Shown here: positions 1-5,948 of the stretch, one piece after another
Layout of the letters: each line of letters starts with the position of its first letter
Position numbering within the stretch: position 1 is the stretch's first letter
The notes under the pieces: generated by a model
What the model was told of the DNA's origin: nothing
Seen by the model: only the letters and a program-made list of their open reading frames with translations
Database searches by the model: none
NCBI GenBank assembly: GCA_011523485.1
Contig: WTGR01000599.1
Location: 1-9,876, forward strand
Reading direction: 5' to 3'
From: Acidobacteriota bacterium
Lineage (GTDB): Bacteria > Acidobacteriota > Vicinamibacteria > Vicinamibacterales > UBA8438
Length of the DNA: 9,876 bases
Position numbers and translations under genes: made by a program

Positions 1-1406
1 GTGATCCGCCCGTCGCCGTTGGTGTCGATCACCGTCGGGCACCAGCCCTGCGACGCCTGCTCGTTGCCGGTCTCGTCGTACAGCTTCGTGTCGAGCCAGC
101 CGACCACGTTCGGGTCGCCGCTGAACCACAGCGTGTCGCGCTCGTCCTCGGCGAACTGCAGGTGGTGCGTCCCGTAGCAACTGTCGATGAGCGTGAAGGT
201 CTCGGTCTCCGGGTCGTAGACGGATATCTGCCGCCCGCTGCGCTCCACCGGGAAGTAGCGTGCGGACGGATGCGCCGAGCCCTCCCGGCACCAGTCCGGG
301 TTGCTGCGGCGGCGAATCGTGGAGGTCAACCACACGCGCCCCTGCGCGTCCATCATCGGGTTGTGAGGATTGGCCGGCGCGTCGAAGATGATCTCGTCTC
401 CCCAGTACGGCGACGGCTCGAAGCCGGGCGCGGTCGGGAACATCGACGGCACCATCCCGGCCGGCTCGCGCAGCGGGATGGGAATCTCGATGGATTCGTG
501 CCGCGCCGTGTCGGTGACCACCAGCGTGTCCTCCGTGATCGAGACGCCGTAGACGAGGCCGTCGGCGTTGACCGTCGGCTGCCGCTTGTCGGTGGTGATC
601 TCGTCGTGGACGTAGGAGGCCTCCCCCGCCCACTCCCACATGGTCAGCACGAGGTTGCGCTCGACCCCCTGCGGCCGGGGCGGGGCCTCCGGCACCTCGC
701 CGGCGGCGATGCGGTCGCTCCAGTCGGCGAACATCGCCAGGCCGCGGTCGCGCCCGAACCGGTTCAGCACCCCGCTCATCTGCGCGCCGCGCTGCCCGAA
801 GGCGACCCGGTGGTCCCACGCCTCGACCGAGGAGTCGAACCCGTCGAGGTGGCTGATGTCGAACGTGAACCGGTTGCCCATCTGGTGGCAGAGCTGGCAG
901 CCCTGCTTGGTGACGTCGACCCAGGCGGCCTGGCTGCGGAGCGCCGGCGAGATGCCGTTGCCGCCGGGCCCGGTGCCGGGGAATTCGCTCGCGGCGGGAA
1001 CCTCGAGCAGCGAGTACCAGTAGTTGGCCGGATAGACGGCGGCCGCCTCCTGCGGCGTCGAGGCCGTTGTGGCGTCCAGGGTCACGCTGTCGCCGGGCCG
1101 GGCAGTCACCGGCTCGGAATCGACCAGCCCGTAGCCGCGGACCCAGACGCGATACGCGGCATCCGGCAGATCCGGGACCAGGAACCGCCCGTCGTCGCCG
1201 GTGACGACGATCTTGCGGAACAGGGTGTCGAGATCCTCGGTCTCGGCGATGACCCAGACACCCGCCTCCGGGCCGGCGGGACTGCGCACGACGCCCCGCA
1301 GGTCGGCCTCTCCCGTCATCTCCCCGGGGCCCTGCGCCGCGCCGAGCGAGACCGCAACCGCGACGACGAGCGCCGCCGCGAACCGGTCGATCCGTGCGTA
1401 CCGCAT
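1..1406 (-). CDS. Exported CxxCH protein with carboxypeptidase-regulatory-like domain and propeller-like C-terminal part (3' end outside window)
   Basis: An open frame of 468 codons runs off the left edge without a stop. Residues 1-24 form a signal peptide (hydrophobic AAALVVAVAVSLGAA). Residues about 35-112 look like a carboxypeptidase-regulatory-like beta-sandwich (a GDDGRF turn, then a PDAAYRVWVRGYG strand). Residues 170-174 are CQLCH, a c-type heme-binding motif. After about residue 270 come beta-rich segments with propeller-like signatures (DAQGRVWLTS, ISVYDPETETF, DTLWFSGDP), as in Vgb/SMP-30-type propellers, and a DTNGDGR calcium-loop-like stretch near the edge. The likely site is the periplasm or outer face. 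Acidobacteriota carry many such proteins; their substrate is unknown to me. The ATG at 1406 has an AGGAGG 6 nt upstream. An in-frame ATG at 1487, also behind a GAGGAG, would add 27 Arg/Trp-rich residues ahead of the signal peptide, so I prefer 1406. Confidence 0.8.
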   Translation of the reverse strand, partial: MRYARIDRFAAALVVAVAVSLGAAQGPGEMTGEADLRGVVRSPAGPEAGVWVIAETEDLDTLFRKIVVTGDDGRFLVPDLPDAAYRVWVRGYGLVDSEPVTARPGDSVTLDATTASTPQEAAAVYPANYWYSLLEVPAASEFPGTGPGGNGISPALRSQAAWVDVTKQGCQLCHQMGNRFTFDISHLDGFDSSVEAWDHRVAFGQRGAQMSGVLNRFGRDRGLAMFADWSDRIAAGEVPEAPPRPQGVERNLVLTMWEWAGEASYVHDEITTDKRQPTVNADGLVYGVSITEDTLVVTDTARHESIEIPIPLREPAGMVPSMFPTAPGFEPSPYWGDEIIFDAPANPHNPMMDAQGRVWLTSTIRRRSNPDWCREGSAHPSARYFPVERSGRQISVYDPETETFTLIDSCYGTHHLQFAEDERDTLWFSGDPNVVGWLDTKLYDETGNEQASQGWCPTVIDTNGDGRI

Positions 1407-1412
1407 CGTCAA

Positions 1413-1418
1413 CCTCCT
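1413..1418 (-). promoter_or_regulatory. Ribosome binding site deciding the start at 1406
   Basis: Reading the minus strand, a perfect AGGAGG lies 6 nt before the ATG at 1406. It fixes the start that gives a clean signal peptide. A second Shine-Dalgarno-like GAGGAG, about 1495-1500, precedes an in-frame ATG at 1487 and makes the true start slightly ambiguous. Confidence 0.7.
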
Positions 1419-1506
1419 GTGGTCCCCATGCCGAGACCTCGACTGCCTTCCAGTCCGTACCCATTGCCACCGACGCGATCCCCACATGGCGACTCTCCTC
1501 TATGGG

Positions 1507-1848
1507 TCAACGACCCAGGACGACATCGACGCCCGACAGCAGCAGCTCCAGCTTGACCCGCGAGAGCCTGCCGGCGCGGTCGTCGAACACGTTCCTGTCG
1601 AGTGCGACGATCTGCGAAACGTTGGCGACCGAGTCCTGCGGAAGACCGGTCGTACTCGCGGCCAGCAGCACGTTGCCAGGCGCTGCAGCCCATCGCAGGT
1701 TGCTCGTCAGGGGCACGCACACCGCGGTCGCAAGACGGCTGCGGTTCAAGGCATCGCCCTGCACAACCACGACCGGTCGCCGGAACCCGGGGCCCGATCC
1801 GACCGGAGGCGGAAGATCGGCCCACCAGATCTCACCCTGCGAGATCAC
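1507..1848 (-). CDS. mazF: MazF/PemK-family endoribonuclease toxin
   Basis: A 113-residue protein, the usual size for MazF/PemK toxins, which cleave mRNA at short single-stranded sites. The start has the family's typical first strand, GEIWWADLPPPVGS, followed by GFRRPVVVVQ (Arg23-Arg24, in the region of the catalytic arginine of MazF). CVPLTSN carries Thr48, in the position of the catalytic Thr/Ser. Then come GNVLL and DSVANVSQIVALDR, all standard family blocks, so it looks intact. The start is GTG at 1848, whose bases overlap the antitoxin's TGA as GTGA; another GTG lies directly upstream at 1851. The overlap implies translational coupling to the antitoxin, and a GGAG inside the antitoxin's last codons can serve as ribosome binding site. 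MazF family membership is seen clearly; the cleavage specificity is not predictable. Confidence 0.93.
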   Translation of the reverse strand: MISQGEIWWADLPPPVGSGPGFRRPVVVVQGDALNRSRLATAVCVPLTSNLRWAAAPGNVLLAASTTGLPQDSVANVSQIVALDRNVFDDRAGRLSRVKLELLLSGVDVVLGR

Positions 1849-2081
1849 CACTCGACGCGCTCCAGGACGCGTCGTGCCGCAGCGCCCGCGAACGCATCCG
1901 ACTCGCTGCCGACCTCGACGCACACACGATTCATGGCGTCGGTGACTTCGTCCGGCGCGTGACGCGCCACGTACTCTCGGAGCGCCGCGCTGTACACCTC
2001 GCTCCGCGACCTGCGCTCGCGCTCCGCCAGTCGTTCTGCCTGCTCGAAGATCTCGTCCGGGATTGAAACCGCCGTCTTCAT
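1845..2081 (-). CDS. mazE: Ribbon-helix-helix antitoxin paired with MazF
   Basis: A 78-residue protein beginning MKTAVSIPDEIFEQAERLAE. This is the ribbon-helix-helix (CopG/MetJ-like) pattern: a short N-terminal strand for DNA contact, then helix 1, a basic turn (RERRSRSE) and helix 2 (VYSAALREYVARHA). The C-terminal third (residues about 43-78) is the probable toxin-binding tail. It should neutralise the MazF protein and repress its own promoter. The gene lies immediately upstream of the toxin with a 4-nt overlap. I chose the ATG at 2081 because the protein then starts exactly at the RHH strand; the frame stays open further upstream to 2231, but that part does not look like protein. No Shine-Dalgarno sequence is visible, but a -10-like hexamer sits 6 nt away. 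The symbol reflects its role; by fold it is RHH rather than the AbrB-like fold of E. coli MazE. Confidence 0.9.
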   Translation of the reverse strand: MKTAVSIPDEIFEQAERLAERERRSRSEVYSAALREYVARHAPDEVTDAMNRVCVEVGSESDAFAGAAARRVLERVEW

Positions 2082-2093
2082 ACCAGGAGTATA
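2080..2093 (-). promoter_or_regulatory. Candidate -10 box and operator for the mazEF module
   Basis: On the minus strand TATACT (2093-2088) ends 6 nt before the ATG, which would place the transcription start at or next to the start codon (a leaderless mRNA). It overlaps a small inverted repeat ATAC-N5-GTAT (2080-2092) that also covers the start codon; RHH antitoxins often bind such half-sites. No convincing -35 box is present 16-18 nt upstream. This is a pattern match only. Confidence 0.35.
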
Positions 2094-2166
2094 ACCGCCG
2101 TGCAGCGCGCCTCCCGCCGGCGATTCCACAGGCAAGGGAGTGCTCGCGGCGCCGGTCGAATGCTCG

Positions 2167-2172
2167 TACAAT
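2167..2172 (+). promoter_or_regulatory. Candidate -10 box for the propeller-cupin-cytochrome operon
   Basis: TACAAT lies 52 nt before the ATG of the propeller gene, in the 143-nt divergent gap shared with the mazEF module. A TGCTCG hexamer directly before it recurs 20 nt upstream (2141-2146 and 2161-2166). No -35 consensus is visible, so this is weak. Confidence 0.3.
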
Positions 2173-2224
2173 AGTGGCGCTCTCGGGAACGGAGACCACG
2201 GAACAGGATCTGGAGCAGGAGACG

Positions 2225-3460
2225 ATGACATATCTCGCGCGCACGTTCATGGCGGCGGCGGTTCTGGCGCTGATTCTCGGCGCCGTCTCGGACGCGGCGG
2301 CGCAGGACTGGCCCCAGTGGCGCGGGCCGGAGCGTGACGGCGTGGCGGCGGCCTTCGACGTGCCGGCGAGCTGGCCGGACACGCTGCAACGGCACTGGTC
2401 GGTAGACATCGGACTCGGCTACGCCAGCCCGGTGCTGATCGGCGACCGCCTGTACATGTTCAGCCGCCAGGGCGAGGACGAAGTGATGACCGCGCTCGAC
2501 GCGGCGACGGGCGAGACGATCTGGCGGACGAGCTACGCGGCGCCGTTCAACATGAACCCGTCGACCGCGCGGCATCGTGCGGGTCCGAAGTCGACCCCGA
2601 CCTTCGCCGATGGCCGTCTCTTCACGCACGGGATGACCGGCACCGTCACCGCGTTCGACGCGGCCGGCGGAGAGCAGCTCTGGCAGTTTCCCGGCACCGG
2701 TCTGACGCCGCTCTTCCACACCTCGATGTCGCCGCTGGTGGTCGGCGACCTGGTCGTCGTCCACGTCGGCGGGCACAACGACGGTCAGTTGACCGCGTTC
2801 GACGCGGCCTCCGGGGCGGTGCGCTGGAGTTGGGACGGCGACGGGCCCGCCTACGGCTCGCCGATGCTCTTCGAGCTGGGCGGAACGCGGCAGGTGGTCG
2901 TCTTCACGCAGGAGCACTTCGTCGGCGTGTCGCCGGAGACCGGCACCCTGCTCTGGAGCCGGCCGTTCACGACGCCGGCCGTCACCACGTCGCAGACGCC
3001 GCTCCTGCACGAGGACATGGTGATTCAGACCGGCCGCGCCAACGGCGTGACCGCGTTCCGCGTCAGCCCGGGCGCCGGCGGGTGGACCACCGAGGACGTC
3101 TGGCACACCGACGAGGTCGGGCTCCACATGACCAACGGCGTCATCAACGACGGCGTCCTCTACGGGCTCTCGCACCTGAACAGCGGCCAGTACTTCGGTC
3201 TGGATCTCGATACCGGCGAGGTTCTCTGGACCAGCGCGCCGCGGCAGGCGGAGAACGCCTCGATTCTCCGGTCCGGCGATACGATCCTCTCGCTGGAGGA
3301 CGACGCCGAGCTCGTCGTCCTGGCCCACAGCCGCAGTGGATTCAGCCCGGTGCAGCGTTACGAGGTGGCCGACAGCGAGACATGGACGGCGCCGACGCTC
3401 GTTGGCAACCGGCTCTTCATCAAGGATATTTCGACGCTGGCGCTCTGGACACTCGACTGA
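2225..3460 (+). CDS. Exported PQQ-like (BamB-like) beta-propeller protein
   Basis: A 411-residue protein. Residues 1-26 are a signal peptide ending AAA|QD, so it should act in the periplasm or be exported. The mature N-terminus begins DWPQWRGPERDG, the recognisable entry motif of 'PQQ-binding-like beta-propeller' proteins. At least five blade motifs of the A-x-D-x-x-T/S-G-x-x-x-W kind are visible near residues 89-100, 142-153, 190-201, 234-244 and 325-335, enough for a full 7- or 8-blade propeller with some degenerate blades. Family members either bind PQQ as dehydrogenases or act as scaffolds like BamB. The protein is shorter than typical quinoprotein dehydrogenases (about 550-700 residues) and has no heme motif, so binding of PQQ is not shown. 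The start is the ATG after AGGAG at 2217-2221. It is followed 39 nt later by the cupin gene, probably in one transcript. Confidence 0.88.
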   Translation: MTYLARTFMAAAVLALILGAVSDAAAQDWPQWRGPERDGVAAAFDVPASWPDTLQRHWSVDIGLGYASPVLIGDRLYMFSRQGEDEVMTALDAATGETIWRTSYAAPFNMNPSTARHRAGPKSTPTFADGRLFTHGMTGTVTAFDAAGGEQLWQFPGTGLTPLFHTSMSPLVVGDLVVVHVGGHNDGQLTAFDAASGAVRWSWDGDGPAYGSPMLFELGGTRQVVVFTQEHFVGVSPETGTLLWSRPFTTPAVTTSQTPLLHEDMVIQTGRANGVTAFRVSPGAGGWTTEDVWHTDEVGLHMTNGVINDGVLYGLSHLNSGQYFGLDLDTGEVLWTSAPRQAENASILRSGDTILSLEDDAELVVLAHSRSGFSPVQRYEVADSETWTAPTLVGNRLFIKDISTLALWTLD

Positions 3461-3499
3461 CCGGGGCGCGGTCCGTCGTCTTCGAAGGGAGTGGGCAGA

Positions 3500-3937
3500 A
3501 TGACGCTGACAACCCGTACGCAGCTTCGTCTCGGTCTCGCCGTCGCGTGCGTCGCCGTCGCGGGAGTCCTGTACTTCGCCGCGGATTCCGGCGCGGTCGC
3601 CGCGGCGCAGAGCAACTTCGTCGGGGGCGATCCGACTCGCCCGGACTCGTCGGACATCCGCGCCGTCCGCCTGCGGTTCGAAGCCGGCGCACGATCGAAC
3701 TGGCACAGCCACGGCAACTGGCAGATCATCATGGCCGAAGAAGGCGAGGGCCGCACCCAGGTCCGCGGGGAGCCGATACAGATCCTGGAGGCAGGCGGCA
3801 ACCCGGTCTACGCCGGACCCGGCGTGCTCCACTGGCACGGCGCGGCGCCCGACCAGCACATGATTCAGCTCACCTTCGTCAGCGGCCAGACGAGCTGGGA
3901 AGGTCCTGTCAGCGATGACGACTACCTCGGCCGGTAA
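3500..3937 (+). CDS. Exported cupin-domain protein, hydroxynitrile-lyase-like metal site
   Basis: A 145-residue protein. Residues about 11-37 are hydrophobic and end AAA|QS, a signal peptide or membrane anchor. The rest is one cupin barrel: motif 1 is NWHSHGNWQIIMAEEGEG (His69, His71, Gln75) and motif 2 is PGVLHWHGA (His111, His113). The HxHxxxQ...H set is the arrangement known from the manganese cupin hydroxynitrile lyase of the acidobacterium Granulicella tundricola (His53, His55, Gln59, His94), where Gln replaces the usual cupin Glu. The tail WEGPVSDDDYL also resembles that group. The enzyme activity is not established; related cupins are often annotated without function. The ATG at 3500 has AGGGAG 8 nt upstream and is preferred over the GTG at 3491. 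The 3' end overlaps the cytochrome gene by 23 nt. Confidence 0.87.
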   Translation: MTLTTRTQLRLGLAVACVAVAGVLYFAADSGAVAAAQSNFVGGDPTRPDSSDIRAVRLRFEAGARSNWHSHGNWQIIMAEEGEGRTQVRGEPIQILEAGGNPVYAGPGVLHWHGAAPDQHMIQLTFVSGQTSWEGPVSDDDYLGR

Positions 3938-4757
3938 CGACGTGACCGCGACGAGACCGGCCGCGCCCGCCCCTACCGCGACCCGCCGCCTGCGGGCGAG
4001 GTTCGCGGGCGTCGCCGCCTGCATCGGGGCACTGGCGCTCGCGAGCGCGCATCCAATCACGGCGCAGGAAGCGGAAGAGCCGTCTGTCTGGGACGGCGTC
4101 TACTCCGCCGAGCAGGCGATGCGCGGCAAGAAGCTGTACGAGGCGACCTGCTCCCGGTGCCACGGGGAAGATCTGTCCGGCGCCAACGCACGGCCGCTGG
4201 CCGGCGAGAGCTTCATCCGCGACTGGGGCGGCCTGAAGCTGGACGGCGTCCTCACCCGCGCGAGGACGATGCCGCCGGGCGCATCGGGCAGCCTCGGCGA
4301 GACCGGCTACGTGGACATCATCGCCTACGTGCTCGAGGTGAACGAGTTCCCGCATGGCGAGGGCGAGCTGACCGCGGAGCGCGCCGGCGACATCCTCGTC
4401 TACGGCGCGGACGGTCCCGACGCGGTGCCGAACTTCGCCATGGTGCAGGTGGTCGGCTGCCTCGCGCGGGACGATCGCACCTGGATCGTCACCGACGGCA
4501 GCGAACCGATCCGCACGCGCGACCCCGATGCCTCGACGGGCGACGTGCTTGCGCTCACGGAGGCCATGGCGCTCGGAGGCAACACGTTCGAGCTGATGTA
4601 CGTCTTCCCCGATCCGGACCCGTACGAGGGACACCGGGTCGAAGCCAAGGGGTTCCTGATCCGCCGTGAGGCCGACGCCGGCGCGCTGGACGCGATCAAC
4701 GTGACGGCGGTGGCGAGCCTGGAGGCCGCCTGCCGGGTCCAGCAGCCTGCGCCATAG
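3915..4757 (+). CDS. Exported monoheme cytochrome c with extra C-terminal domain
   Basis: A 280-residue protein. A charged stretch (residues 24-29, RRLRAR) and a hydrophobic core ending PITA|QE near residue 50 form a rather long signal peptide. The class I cytochrome c domain spans about residues 62-142: CSRCH (79-83) binds heme, GEDLSGANARPLAGESF is the usual following loop, and Met119 in RTMPPG is the likely axial ligand. The C-terminal half (about 172-275) is a separate beta-rich domain with two cysteines (Cys182, Cys273) and a VEAKGFLIR...INVTAVASLE pattern that I have seen only as an uncharacterised domain. It probably passes electrons in the periplasm. The start ATG lies inside the cupin gene, so translation is likely coupled; a GTG at 3942 just after the cupin stop is an alternative that would keep the signal peptide. 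The stop codon lies in a hairpin loop. Confidence 0.85.
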   Translation: MTTTSAGNDVTATRPAAPAPTATRRLRARFAGVAACIGALALASAHPITAQEAEEPSVWDGVYSAEQAMRGKKLYEATCSRCHGEDLSGANARPLAGESFIRDWGGLKLDGVLTRARTMPPGASGSLGETGYVDIIAYVLEVNEFPHGEGELTAERAGDILVYGADGPDAVPNFAMVQVVGCLARDDRTWIVTDGSEPIRTRDPDASTGDVLALTEAMALGGNTFELMYVFPDPDPYEGHRVEAKGFLIRREADAGALDAINVTAVASLEAACRVQQPAP

Positions 4758-4791
4758 AACTGGCGCAGGCTGCCGGAAGCACGCAGCCTGC
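4742..4791 (+). promoter_or_regulatory. Three-arm alternative hairpin element around the cytochrome stop codon
   Basis: Arm 1 (4742-4754, GCAGCCTGCGCCA) and arm 2 (4761-4773, TGGCGCAGGCTGC) are perfect 13-nt complements. Their 6-nt loop TAGAAC holds the cytochrome stop codon. The inner part of arm 2 (4765-4773) is also a perfect complement of arm 3 (4783-4791, GCAGCCTGC), giving a competing 9-bp hairpin with a 9-nt loop that ends 9 nt before the next gene's Shine-Dalgarno sequence. There is no T-run, so a standard intrinsic terminator is unlikely. Possible roles are attenuation, translational coupling or mRNA end protection. Confidence 0.6.
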
Positions 4792-4810
4792 TGCATCGTG
4801 AGGGACGTGC

Positions 4811-5833
4811 ATGGCCAGCCGTTACATGCGTCTCCTGATGGTCGCCGGATTCGCGGTCGCGCTGCTCGCGTGCGGCGGCGCCGCCGGTCCCGGCGATGCC
4901 CCCGGGCCATCCGCGGGACAGCCCCTCTCCGCGGGACAGCGCCAGCTCGTGGGTACGTGGTCGCTGGCGAGCATCGAACGCCGCGGCGCCGACGACGAGC
5001 TTCTTGCGGCGCCGCTCGAAGACCGTCTCGGCTACCTCATCTACGACGCTTCCGGGTACATGGGCGTGACCATCATGCGTCCCGACCGCGTGCCGTACTC
5101 GGAAGCCGGGCCGACCGCCGACGAAGCGCTGGCGCAGTTCGGGAGCTACACGTCGTACTTCGGACCGTTCACGGTAGACGACGTCGTGGGAGCCGTCACG
5201 CACCACGTCGAGGCCAGTCTCGACCCGCGCGGCGCAGGGTCGGAGTACAGGCGCTTCTACACCCTTGTCGGGGATCGCCTGACCCTTCAGCCCCCGGCCG
5301 GCGCCGACGGTTCGAAGACGCTCTTGACGTGGGTGCGGCAGCCCGACCTGCCGGAGTCCGAGGTAACCGACACGCACATGGCGCTCTTCGGCGCGTACCG
5401 CATCGATTCGGTCACCCGCCACACCACCGACGGGTTCCCGGTCGAGATCGACCAGTACGAGACCGGCTACATCTTCTACGCGCCGTCGGGGCACATGTCG
5501 GTACACCTCGTGCGCCCCGGCCGGGCGCCGTTCGCCGGAGACGCGCCCACCGCCGGCGAGGCGCTCCGGCTGACCGAGACCTACGGGAGCTACTTCGGAC
5601 CGTTCTCGGTGCGCGAGATGGCGGGCTGCATCACCTGCCCCGGTCCACGCGATCAGGGCTATCTGACCCATCATCTGACCGGGAGCACGAATCCGCGGAG
5701 TACCGGCACGGACGCTCGACGCTACTACGAGCTGTCCGACACCGACCTCACGTTGCGGCCTCCGGTAGGCACGGACGACGAGGGCCGGGAAGTCGTGACC
5801 GCGATCCGCTGGGCGCGGCTGCTTCGTCGGTGA
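4811..5833 (+). CDS. Lipoprotein with two tandem lipocalin-like domains
   Basis: A 340-residue protein. A signal peptide ends in the lipobox LLAC (Cys21), so it is a lipid-anchored envelope protein. Two copies of a lipocalin-like domain (Lipocalin_5 type) follow, about residues 46-176 and 192-338. The internal homology is plain: GYLIYDASGYMGV with MRPDRVPYSEAGPTADEAL in the first copy matches GYIFYAPSGHMSV with VRPGRAPFAGDAPTAGEAL in the second, and both have SYFGPF. Each also repeats a THH motif and a strand near its end (LTLQPP and LTLRPP). The second copy alone has a CITC insertion (Cys273, Cys276) with no following His, so it is not a heme site. Such folds bind small hydrophobic ligands; the ligand is unknown. 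The start ATG has GAGGGA 5 nt upstream. It follows the cytochrome gene by 53 nt, across the hairpin element, and may be the last gene of the operon. Confidence 0.85.
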   Translation: MASRYMRLLMVAGFAVALLACGGAAGPGDAPGPSAGQPLSAGQRQLVGTWSLASIERRGADDELLAAPLEDRLGYLIYDASGYMGVTIMRPDRVPYSEAGPTADEALAQFGSYTSYFGPFTVDDVVGAVTHHVEASLDPRGAGSEYRRFYTLVGDRLTLQPPAGADGSKTLLTWVRQPDLPESEVTDTHMALFGAYRIDSVTRHTTDGFPVEIDQYETGYIFYAPSGHMSVHLVRPGRAPFAGDAPTAGEALRLTETYGSYFGPFSVREMAGCITCPGPRDQGYLTHHLTGSTNPRSTGTDARRYYELSDTDLTLRPPVGTDDEGREVVTAIRWARLLRR

Positions 5834-5912
5834 GCCGTCCGATCGCGGTCCCGGCAACGGTTGGGCCGCTGCCTGTAATTTCTACTGCTATCCAGAATAC
5901 GTATGAGTATTT

Positions 5913-5941
5913 TTGCCTGCAGTCAATACCATTGATAGACT
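5913..5941 (+). promoter_or_regulatory. Candidate promoter of the AAA+ ATPase gene
   Basis: TTGCCT (5913-5918) and TAGACT (5936-5941) are separated by exactly 17 nt, and the -10-like box ends 7 nt before the GTG at 5949, which would make the mRNA leaderless. It lies in an AT-rich strip (5874-5941, about 65% A+T) that contrasts with the surrounding GC-rich DNA. The whole gap 5834-5948 holds no gene. This is a pattern match only. Confidence 0.4.
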
Positions 5942-5948
5942 CGACCGC

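Noticed and set aside
162..1556. Long plus-strand open frame opposite the CxxCH protein
   Set aside because: Arg/Pro/Gly-rich shadow of the minus-strand gene, with no domain, no ribosome binding site, and running into the toxin gene region.
2078..4060. 660-codon minus-strand open frame opposite the propeller, cupin and cytochrome genes
   Set aside because: Antisense shadow typical of GC-rich DNA; the plus strand carries three recognisable proteins with signal peptides and ribosome binding sites.
5627..5638. CITC in the lipoprotein as a heme-binding site
   Set aside because: The motif is CITCP with no His after the second Cys, so it is not CxxCH.
4400..5857. 485-codon minus-strand open frame opposite the cytochrome and lipoprotein genes
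   Set aside because: Low-complexity Arg/Gly/Val composition and no motif; the opposite strand has a clear lipobox and duplicated domains.
5846..5866. Possible terminator hairpin after the lipoprotein gene (CCC...GGG with flanking GG/CC)
   Set aside because: The stem is only about 5 bp with a bulge, and the T-rich stretch comes too late to form an intrinsic terminator.
5903..5935. Short frame MSIFACSQYH as a possible leader peptide before the ATPase
   Set aside because: No ribosome binding site, only 10 codons, and no run of regulatory codons or attenuator-like hairpin after it.
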